Shown one piece after another: positions 1-4,922 of a DNA stretch of 5,631 nucleotides. Every line of letters starts with the position of its first letter. Position 1 is the first letter of the stretch. The notes beneath the pieces are model-generated. The model was not told where the DNA came from, ran no database searches, and worked only from the letters and a program-made list of their open reading frames with translations. Source of the DNA: Ktedonobacteraceae bacterium (lineage in GTDB: Bacteria; Chloroflexota; Ktedonobacteria; Ktedonobacterales; Ktedonobacteraceae); assembly GCA_014896635.1 (NCBI GenBank), contig JADBKA010000287.1, positions 1-5,631 on the forward strand, written 5' to 3'. A program made the position numbers and the translations under genes.

Positions 1-1123
1 GTGTGGAGTGAGGGACAATTACTTGCAGGCGCTGATCAGCTACCTGTGCTTTGATAGGAGTGTAGGCGCGGATCTCTCCATCCAATGTCACCGCCTGTTG
101 TCTCTCTGGAGTAACGATGGTCACGCTCCTGGCCTGAATGTGATGCACGCCGGGAACCCTGGTTCGCTGTGCCGGAAACAGGATGGGATGGCGCGCATGC
201 CATTCATGCTGCTCTGGCTGCTCCGGCGTCTGCTGGCGTAAGTAGCTAAAGAATCGCAGCATCCGTAGTGCCAGCAGGGGACGACAGACATGCTCGAATA
301 CCACAATGTCGAGGAGCTGGTCATGCAGGCTGACGCCGGGAACCGCTGCTTCAAAGGCGCCCCAGAAAATCGGCGCATTAACAGCAGTCACCTGAGCTAT
401 ACGACTGCGCAGAATTGCCCGCTCGTTGCTTATCACAGGTTGCGCTCCACGTCGTTCGTATAGCGCGATCCCTTCAAAGTGTATTTCAGCTTCGACGGGA
501 TGATAGGTAGAGAATGCATGCCAGAGGGATCGCAGATAGGTCAGGCGTCCGTAGCGCAGCCGCACGAGCGGATTGGTAGCCATGCGCGAAAACAGGACGC
601 TCAGGCCCACAGTCAGCGCATGGGCAAACAGCAACGGCGATAAGGGTGTTCTTGATGATGAAAGCAACTCTGCGGCGCTGGCATCTGCTGTCTGCTGGTG
701 ATGCGAGAGTGAGGAGAGGGGGTAGAGGGGATACGCTGCGCCAATGCTTATAGTGTACAGGGGACCGGTGGCAAGTACATCTGCTGCCGCCGCAAGATTC
801 TGCGGAATATCCAGCGAGCGTGCCACGTCATTTGCCGTTCCCAGGGGGAGGATACCGAGCGCAAGGCTATGTTCTACGGCGTAGGGAAGAACTCCACCTA
901 TCAGTCCATCGCCACCGGCTGCCACCAGCATGTTCACGCCGTCTTTCTGCCAGCTTATTCCCTGCTCGGCGGCATGGATAAAGGCTGCGACGGGCAGTAC
1001 GTCTACCAGGCTGACGCCTGCACGCTGAAGCCTGGAAAGCGCAGCGGAGAAGTATTTCGACCGTCCGGCGTGCGGGCTATGGATCACCAGCGCTTTTCGC
1101 TCTGTCGTAAGGATGGTTTTCAT
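1..1123 (-). CDS. Diacylglycerol kinase family lipid kinase (YegS/DgkB-like), 3' end cut by window edge
   Basis: Reading the minus strand from the ATG at 1121-1123 gives 374 codons with no stop before the edge. The family is ATP-dependent lipid kinases that phosphorylate diacylglycerol or related lipids at the inner membrane face. Visible signatures are the N-terminal strand with HSPHAGR (15-21), GGDG (70-73), LPLGTANDVAR (92-102) for nucleotide binding, VNAP near 248-251, HDQLLD (267-272) and the C-terminal TLDGE (346-350) followed by a TP and a closing strand ending VIVP. Usual length is about 300 residues, so the stop probably lies just outside the window. Oddities: the usual GGDGT reads GGDGL, and a Ser/His/Gln/Ala-rich stretch at about 138-162 enlarges the region after the nucleotide-binding lobe. 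Upstream, AGAGAG is only a weak ribosome site. It follows endonuclease V by 29 bases, so co-transcription is likely. The family call is firm; the exact lipid substrate is unknown. Confidence 0.88.
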   Translation of the reverse strand, partial: MKTILTTERKALVIHSPHAGRSKYFSAALSRLQRAGVSLVDVLPVAAFIHAAEQGISWQKDGVNMLVAAGGDGLIGGVLPYAVEHSLALGILPLGTANDVARSLDIPQNLAAAADVLATGPLYTISIGAAYPLYPLSSLSHHQQTADASAAELLSSSRTPLSPLLFAHALTVGLSVLFSRMATNPLVRLRYGRLTYLRSLWHAFSTYHPVEAEIHFEGIALYERRGAQPVISNERAILRSRIAQVTAVNAPIFWGAFEAAVPGVSLHDQLLDIVVFEHVCRPLLALRMLRFFSYLRQQTPEQPEQHEWHARHPILFPAQRTRVPGVHHIQARSVTIVTPERQQAVTLDGEIRAYTPIKAQVADQRLQVIVPHST

Positions 1124-1152
1124 TTTCGTCTCTCTACAAGGGGACATAGCGT

Positions 1153-1887
1153 TCAGGACCAGAGTGAGGGCTGTTGTGGTCCGCTGTCAGGCCGGTCGGA
1201 TTCTTCCGGTTCCTGCCATTCTTTATCTTTGGAGAGCTTATCGGCCAGGCGTGTTGGCTCTGGCAGGCGATAGCCTTTAGTGCAAGCCAGCACATATTTG
1301 ATGCTGGTTTGCAGGCTGATCAGGTGGCCCGGCGAGATGAACAGCGGGCTGACATGGGCGCGTGTGCGCACGACAGCGCCGATCACCTCGTGTTTATCTA
1401 CCAGTGGAACCCAGGAACCGGCCTCTTCTCCCAATTGCTCTTTCTCATATTTGCCTATCAGTAGCGATTTGCCACAGCCGACGGTCGGAATATTGAGCCA
1501 GAGGCCCAGGTGCGATGCGATGCCAATGCGGCGCGGATGCGCAATGCCCATGCCATCGACCATCACCAGGTCCGGTCGCTGGCGCAATTTCTGGAAAGCT
1601 CCCAGTACGCAGGGAGCCTCGCGGAACGAGAGTAGACCCGGCACATAGGGCATGCGGATCGGCTCTTCGTAGATATGCTGCTCTATCACTTCCAGTTGGG
1701 GATAGGTGAGCAGGACAACAGCGGCGTGTGCCATCTCGTTGAGTTTGTTGATCGCCATATCAACGCCGGCCACATGGTGTACTTCCCCCAGGCGGTCCTC
1801 GGTCACGATTTGCTGTGCCAGTTTTTTCTGCAATGCGATGGCCTGCTCAGGCGTCAGATTCCATGCGTGCAGTTCTCTCTGTATCAT
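1153..1887 (-). CDS. nfi: Endonuclease V (deoxyinosine 3' endonuclease)
   Basis: This 244-residue protein matches endonuclease V along its length. The enzyme nicks DNA one phosphodiester 3' of deoxyinosine, starting repair of deaminated adenine; it needs Mg2+ or Mn2+. Key residues are in place: D43 in VAGVDMA, the PYVPG wedge motif (80-84) with Tyr81, E90 in SFREAP, D111 in MVDGMG, AHPRRIGIASHLG (116-128), K140 in GCGKS, and SPGH (185-188) with His188. The family's later PEPTRLAD segment is at 209-216. The residue after His188 is Leu where Arg is common, and the last 25 or so residues form a charged, Pro/Gln-rich tail beyond the usual end (the Thermotoga enzyme has about 225 residues). The ATG lies 5 bases after the methyltransferase stop, and the AAGGTAGGA ribosome site overlaps that stop codon, pointing to translational coupling. 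Confidence 0.95.
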   Translation of the reverse strand: MIQRELHAWNLTPEQAIALQKKLAQQIVTEDRLGEVHHVAGVDMAINKLNEMAHAAVVLLTYPQLEVIEQHIYEEPIRMPYVPGLLSFREAPCVLGAFQKLRQRPDLVMVDGMGIAHPRRIGIASHLGLWLNIPTVGCGKSLLIGKYEKEQLGEEAGSWVPLVDKHEVIGAVVRTRAHVSPLFISPGHLISLQTSIKYVLACTKGYRLPEPTRLADKLSKDKEWQEPEESDRPDSGPQQPSLWS

Positions 1888-1892
1888 TAATC

Positions 1893-2651
1893 CTACCTTG
1901 CTTCCGCTACACAGATCAGGCGTGGACTTTCCAGGTGATAAGGACCGAGGTCGTGATCCCCGTAAACCTCTCTCACCCGGAAGCCTGCCTGTTCCAGTAA
2001 TAACTCGATTTCGCTGCGCTCAAAAAGATAGAGATGAGTGGTGACGATAGTACGCCGTACCGGCCCGTTCTGCTCATATTTGTCGTAAAAATGCGTCAGT
2101 TCCAGCAGGTGCCGGTCAGTGGCTGTGGCCGGGCTGACAAAGTGCGTCGTGTAGCTCTCATCTTCTCCCTTCCAGCTTCCCTGGTGCAGTACCTGGCCAC
2201 TCAATCCTTCCATATAGCGTGCGTCGGCGTTGCTAATATCGAGAATGAACAGCGCTCCGTGACCGAGATGGGCGCGTATGGCGGCCAGAGTCTGCTGCTG
2301 ATCTTTGCGCCTGGTGAGATGAGCAAAGGAGCCGAGGGCGATGAAAGCCATGCGAAACTTCTGCTCAAGATGCAGTGTACGCATGTCCTGTTGCAACAGC
2401 GTGCAGCGTTCAGCTATTCCCTGCTCCTGTACGCGCCGGCGAGCGATAGCGAGCATGGCTGCCGAGCTGTCTATGCCTGTCACATCGTAGCCCGCCTGTG
2501 CCAGTGAGAGCAGCACGCGCCCGCTGCCGCAGGCCAGTTCCAGCACATGTCCGCCGCTGAGTTCGGCGAAGTTGTGGTACATGTCCAGATCTTCCTCAAA
2601 GTGTGCGTGCTCGATATCATAAAAAGGCGCTATCAAGTCGTATTCGTTCAT
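1893..2651 (-). CDS. Class I SAM-dependent methyltransferase, substrate unknown
   Basis: A 252-residue Rossmann-fold methyltransferase. The N-terminal YDLIAPFYD (4-12) is the lid common in small-molecule methyltransferases. Motif I is VLELACGSGRV (36-46), with the Gly-rich SAM loop. The acidic end of strand 2 is D61 in GIDSSAAML, which should bind the ribose hydroxyls. D89 in LQQDMRTL marks the adenine-binding loop, and FIALGSFAHL (103-112) is the post-motif strand 4 region. GALFILDIS follows as strand 5, and the C-terminal half has beta strands typical of the Methyltransf_25/11 group. Nothing seen fixes the substrate; there is no DNA-methylase NPPY-type motif, so I favour a small-molecule or lipid substrate over DNA. 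It sits between the membrane protein (19-base gap) and endonuclease V (5-base gap). The ribosome site before the ATG is weak (GTGAG), as in a gene relying on upstream translation. Confidence 0.9.
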   Translation of the reverse strand: MNEYDLIAPFYDIEHAHFEEDLDMYHNFAELSGGHVLELACGSGRVLLSLAQAGYDVTGIDSSAAMLAIARRRVQEQGIAERCTLLQQDMRTLHLEQKFRMAFIALGSFAHLTRRKDQQQTLAAIRAHLGHGALFILDISNADARYMEGLSGQVLHQGSWKGEDESYTTHFVSPATATDRHLLELTHFYDKYEQNGPVRRTIVTTHLYLFERSEIELLLEQAGFRVREVYGDHDLGPYHLESPRLICVAEAR

Positions 2652-2670
2652 CTCACACTTTTTTCACATT

Positions 2671-3243
2671 CTAGATAGCATCGGCGCTACTGATTTTCCA
2701 GTCGTTGCCAATTTTTTTGAGCTGGAGCGTCACCGGGTATGTTTTGCTGCCGCGTGTAATCTCTAATGTCATCCTTGCGGTGGTGCTCCCCAACGGCGGT
2801 TGGAAACCAGAACCGGATGAGATAGCTGTCACTTTGCCCTCTGTTGCATCGGCGTTCTGTGCCAGTTTAGTAAAAGCGTCCTGTGATGTAATCTGCTGTC
2901 CTTTTATCGTTGCTTCGTTCGTATCCAGGTAGCTGTAGGCTTTTGCGTAATCCTGCTGCTGGATCGATGCGTAATATGCGCTGACGGTGATGACAGGTCC
3001 TGCGATCGGGGAGACAAACTGACCAAATGCAATGGTGCAGCCAATGCAGCTTAACAGAACAATGCCGCCGATGACTGACAGTGTGATCCACAGCCAGCGT
3101 TTCGATTGCTTCGGCTGTGGCGGTGGAGCATACAACGGTGGTGGTCCGTAGGGTGGTCCATAAGACATTTGCGGTTGCGGTCCGTAAGGCCCATAGGGCT
3201 GTACTGGTGGTGGCTGCTGCGGTTGATTCGGCTCGTCAGACAT
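2671..3243 (-). CDS. Single-pass membrane protein with Pro/Tyr-rich tail and NTF2-like (DUF4878-type) domain
   Basis: A 190-residue protein in three parts. Residues 1-45 are rich in Pro, Gly, Tyr and Gln with YGPYGP-like repeats and are probably disordered. KQSKRW (45-50) is a positive patch before a membrane helix at about 51-73, which by the positive-inside rule puts the tail in the cytoplasm and the C-terminus outside. Residues 84-190 look like an NTF2-like domain of the DUF4878 type: VSAYYASIQQQDYAKAYSYLD is the typical first helix pair, and the domain ends with strands closing in IGNDWKISS. The family has no assigned enzymatic activity; it is often a ligand-binding or structural module on the cell surface. 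The start is well supported by AGGAGA 8 bases upstream. It is the first gene of the leftward operon, which gives it a physical but unexplained link to the methyltransferase and repair enzyme. Confidence 0.85.
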   Translation of the reverse strand: MSDEPNQPQQPPPVQPYGPYGPQPQMSYGPPYGPPPLYAPPPQPKQSKRWLWITLSVIGGIVLLSCIGCTIAFGQFVSPIAGPVITVSAYYASIQQQDYAKAYSYLDTNEATIKGQQITSQDAFTKLAQNADATEGKVTAISSGSGFQPPLGSTTARMTLEITRGSKTYPVTLQLKKIGNDWKISSADAI

Positions 3244-3251
3244 AACCGGTT

Positions 3252-3257
3252 TCTCCT
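3252..3257 (-). promoter_or_regulatory. Ribosome binding site of the membrane-protein gene
   Basis: On the minus strand this reads AGGAGA, 8 bases before the ATG at 3241-3243. It is the strongest ribosome site in the leftward operon and fixes the start. The 8 bases between are the palindrome AACCGGTT, probably by chance. Confidence 0.75.
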
Positions 3258-3263
3258 GTTGGC

Positions 3264-3280
3264 TTGATCCCTATGATCAA
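3264..3280. repeat. Perfect inverted repeat in the operon leader (TTGATC, 5-base gap, GATCAA)
   Basis: The arms TTGATC (3264-3269) and GATCAA (3275-3280) are exact reverse complements around CCTAT. It lies downstream of the leftward candidate promoter and upstream of its ribosome site. It could be an operator half-site pair or a weak RNA hairpin. The arms are short and their flanks do not extend the pairing. Confidence 0.4.
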
Positions 3281-3329
3281 TGCCTCTCGCTTCCGCTGCT
3301 CTCTGGTGGCAGTAGCAAGACACGCTTTC

Positions 3330-3359
3330 AGTATAGCGAAAGGAGCATATAAATTGCAA
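3330..3359 (-). promoter_or_regulatory. Candidate sigma-70-type promoter of the leftward operon
   Basis: On the minus strand TTGCAA (3354-3359, 4 of 6 matches to the -35 consensus) is followed after 18 bases by TATACT (3330-3335, 5 of 6 matches to the -10). Transcription would start near 3323 and leave a leader of about 80 bases before the membrane-protein ATG, containing the inverted repeat at 3264-3280. It is the best match I found by eye in the divergent region. It is unproven. Confidence 0.5.
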
Positions 3360-3431
3360 TGGCCGGAGCGCCTGTTCGCCTTTCTTTCTCTTTCCCGCTG
3401 GCAGATCAGGCCCGGAAAACACTCTCCCCCC

Positions 3432-3462
3432 TTGAAAGTGACGTAGCGTCATTTTGTATAGT
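3432..3462 (+). promoter_or_regulatory. MerR-type promoter (19-base spacer) of the regulator-efflux operon
   Basis: TTGAAA (3432-3437, 5 of 6) and TATAGT (3457-3462, 5 of 6) are separated by 19 bases instead of the usual 17. Promoters activated by MerR-family proteins characteristically have 19 to 20 base spacers, which the regulator untwists so RNA polymerase can read both boxes. A dyad fills the spacer (separate entry). The gene downstream encodes a MerR-family protein, so autoregulation is the natural reading. The expected start point, about 3469, would fall in the ribosome site, giving a leader of only about 14 bases, which is a reason for some caution. Confidence 0.65.
3435..3455. promoter_or_regulatory. 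Probable MerR-family operator, imperfect palindrome
   Basis: The core TGACG-TAG-CGTCA (3439-3451) is a perfect 5-base dyad. It extends outward through one G/T mismatch to AAA and TTT, giving 9-base arms with a single mismatch centred on 3445. It sits between the -35 and -10 boxes. An ACGT-n-CGT style core resembles sites I recall for the TipA/Mta branch of MerR proteins. The predicted binder is the protein encoded at 3483-4256. Confidence 0.65.
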
Positions 3463-3467
3463 TCTGT

Positions 3468-3474
3468 AAGGAGG
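3468..3474 (+). promoter_or_regulatory. Ribosome binding site of the MerR-family gene
   Basis: AAGGAGG, a near-complete anti-16S match, lies 8 bases before the ATG at 3483 and decides that start. It almost coincides with the expected transcription start of the promoter just upstream. Confidence 0.8.
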
Positions 3475-3482
3475 TTTAGCGG

Positions 3483-4256
3483 ATGGAGACTTTGATCTCA
3501 ATCAAAGAGTTGACAAAACAGACAGGATTGACGGTCAGAACCCTGCGCTACTATGATGCGATTGGCCTGCTCCGGCCTTCAAGCACAACGCCAGGAGGGC
3601 ATCGGCTCTACTCAAAGCAGGATCTTGCTCGGCTGCAACAGATTCTGTTTTTGAAACGCATGGGATTTCATCTTGATACTATCAAACAGATGCTTGAGCG
3701 TCGAGACTGGAGCTGGCAAGATAGCCTGAACGAGCAATCGCATACTATTCGGGAGCAGCGAGCCAGGCTCGATGAAATGGAAGCTCTGACTAAGGGACTA
3801 CTGTATTCCATTCAAGTCGAAGGAGAAATTAAATGGCCGGTTATCTTTGAAATATTACAAATGGAGCAGCAGGATCGGGATTACAAATACTATCGACGTT
3901 TTCTGGAAGAATACTTTGAGCCGCATGAACGCGAACTGCTGAAGAAAGTGCCAAGTGTGAGTAAAGAGGATATTCATACCTGGATCGAGGTGGAACGTCG
4001 TCTGCGTAGCGTGATGCACAAAGACCCGGCGGTACAGGAAGCCGTTGCACAGTTTGTTCATGCGGCGCGGACGATAATTAGCAATGATGAAGCTTTTCTG
4101 GAAAAGCTCTGGCAGATACGTAGAAACCCGGAACTCTCACGTCGTATGCGTTTTTATCCGGTAGATCCAGAGCTTACTCATTTTATGGATCAAGCTTTTG
4201 CTATCTATGATGAAAGGAATAACAATGAAAACAGAGCAGGCCTGGAAAACAAATAA
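3483..4256 (+). CDS. MerR-family transcriptional activator, TipA/Mta-like
   Basis: A 257-residue regulator. Residues 5-25 form the winged-helix HTH (ISIKELTKQTGLTVRTLRYYD), followed by the family wing GGHRLY (39-43 region) and the second helical pair to about 73. A long helix at about 80-112 should be the antiparallel dimer coiled coil. The C-terminal 130 residues are helical and charged. The stretch near 229-243 (PELTHFMDQAFAIYD) recalls the end of TipAS-type ligand-binding domains, but that assignment is weak. There is no cysteine anywhere, which argues against metal or thiol sensing of the MerR, CueR or SoxR kind and favours an organic ligand. The gene has a strong ribosome site, an operator-promoter directly upstream, and overlaps the first efflux gene by 32 bases, so it most likely controls the pair of transporters and itself. 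Confidence 0.9.
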   Translation: METLISIKELTKQTGLTVRTLRYYDAIGLLRPSSTTPGGHRLYSKQDLARLQQILFLKRMGFHLDTIKQMLERRDWSWQDSLNEQSHTIREQRARLDEMEALTKGLLYSIQVEGEIKWPVIFEILQMEQQDRDYKYYRRFLEEYFEPHERELLKKVPSVSKEDIHTWIEVERRLRSVMHKDPAVQEAVAQFVHAARTIISNDEAFLEKLWQIRRNPELSRRMRFYPVDPELTHFMDQAFAIYDERNNNENRAGLENK

Positions 4257-4569
4257 AGCCTGGATGTTCGTCATAGTCGGCGGGATGCTGGAGATCGTAT
4301 GGGCCAGTGGATTAAAATACGAGTTCGTTCCGCAGTTGCTGGTCCTGGTAGCGTTGATTGTCAGCTTTGACCTGTTCGTGCGCGCAGCAAAAAGTATTCC
4401 CGTCGGAACAGCCTATGCCGTTTTTGTCAGTATGGGAACTATCGGAACCGTTGTGGTCGAGGCTATTGTTTCGCAAGGCGGGGTCAGTCTGTTCAAAGGG
4501 GGCCTCATCCTCTTTTTGCTGCTTTGTATCGTTGGTCTGAAATTGACCAGTCAGGAGGGAGCACACTGA
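4225..4569 (+). CDS. ykkC: Small multidrug resistance (SMR) efflux subunit, YkkC-like
   Basis: A 114-residue four-helix membrane protein of the SMR family, proton-coupled exporters of small cations. Helix 1 carries the essential Glu23 in GGMLEIVWASGLKY. Helix 3 holds KSIPVGTAYAVF, with the family's GTAYAV signature but Phe where most have Trp, and then a second Glu (79) in VVVEAI. The last helix ends VGLKL, the family tail. Phe plus the following Glu, and the short helix 1-2 loop, fit YkkC better than SugE/Gdx or EmrE. I chose the ATG at 4225 because AAGGAA lies 5 bases upstream; an in-frame ATG at 4198 has no such site. This start overlaps the regulator's end by 32 bases. The 11 residues before the first helix are longer than in YkkC. 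It likely functions as a heteromer with the next gene. The YkkC name is by resemblance. Confidence 0.88.
   Translation: MKTEQAWKTNKAWMFVIVGGMLEIVWASGLKYEFVPQLLVLVALIVSFDLFVRAAKSIPVGTAYAVFVSMGTIGTVVVEAIVSQGGVSLFKGGLILFLLLCIVGLKLTSQEGAH
4553..4558 (+). promoter_or_regulatory. Ribosome binding site of the second SMR gene
   Basis: AGGAGG inside the last codons of the first SMR gene, 10 bases before the ATG at 4569. It supports that start over an upstream in-frame ATG at 4524 that lies deep in the previous gene. Confidence 0.75.
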
Positions 4570-4883
4570 TGGACTGGCTTTTACTTCTGCTCGCCGGGAT
4601 TTTTGAAGTAGTCGGGGTGGTCGGCATTCAGAGAACGGCGAGGAAAAATACCCTGCTTAATAATATATTCTTCATTGGCGCTTTTATCATCAGCTTTGGT
4701 CTTTTAACCGGTGCAATGAAGACAATACCACTTTCCACAGCCTATGCCGTCTGGACAGGGATAGGAACAGCCGGTGCAGTGATTGTTGGAATGCTTTTCT
4801 TCCGTGAGTCAAGAAGCCTGCTGAGAATACTCTGTCTTGCCGGTGTGATTCTCTCGCTGATCGGGCTAAAGCTGCTTGGTTAG
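4569..4883 (+). CDS. ykkD: Small multidrug resistance (SMR) efflux subunit, YkkD-like
   Basis: A 104-residue four-helix SMR protein at the usual family length. Glu13 in LAGIFEVVGV is the proton- and substrate-binding acid. ISFG (41-44) in helix 2, AMKTIPLSTAYAVWTGIGTAG (49-69) in helix 3 and LFFRES (76-81) before helix 4 are standard, as is the closing LIGLKLLG. Gly sits three residues after the Glu, where guanidinium exporters have Trp; the partner has Trp there. This division matches the YkkC/YkkD type of paired SMR. Its ATG shares one base with the partner's TGA (TGATG), so the two are translationally coupled and probably made in equal amounts. Likely cargo is guanidinium or quaternary-ammonium-like cations; the sequence does not decide which. 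No convincing terminator follows in the 39 bases before the convergent dehydrogenase. Confidence 0.88.
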   Translation: MDWLLLLLAGIFEVVGVVGIQRTARKNTLLNNIFFIGAFIISFGLLTGAMKTIPLSTAYAVWTGIGTAGAVIVGMLFFRESRSLLRILCLAGVILSLIGLKLLG

Positions 4884-4922
4884 CCTCTTTTCGTCTTGCG
4901 AACTGGCTGGCAAAATAGTGCG

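Noticed and set aside
869..1273. Open frame of 134 codons on the plus strand
   Set aside because: Antisense to the lipid kinase start and the end of endonuclease V, with no family resemblance.
2034..2507. Open frame of 157 codons on the plus strand
   Set aside because: It lies wholly antisense to the methyltransferase, whose motifs are clear. Its translation has no recognisable domain.
3043..3054. Lipobox-like LLSC in the membrane protein
   Set aside because: It lies inside a membrane helix after a 50-residue cytoplasmic tail, not at the end of a short signal peptide, so lipoprotein processing is unlikely.
3264..3446. Possible 60-codon gene on the plus strand in the divergent region
   Set aside because: It covers both candidate promoters and the MerR operator, has no good ribosome site, and its product looks random.
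3244..3482. Guanidine-I (ykkC) riboswitch before the efflux genes
   Set aside because: I looked for it because of the YkkC/YkkD-like genes, but saw neither its conserved loops nor a strong stem ahead of the ribosome site. A covariance search would settle it.
4884..4922. Terminator between the convergent SMR and dehydrogenase genes
   Set aside because: Only 4-base stems are possible (TTGC/GCAA and ATAG/CTAT), with no following T run.
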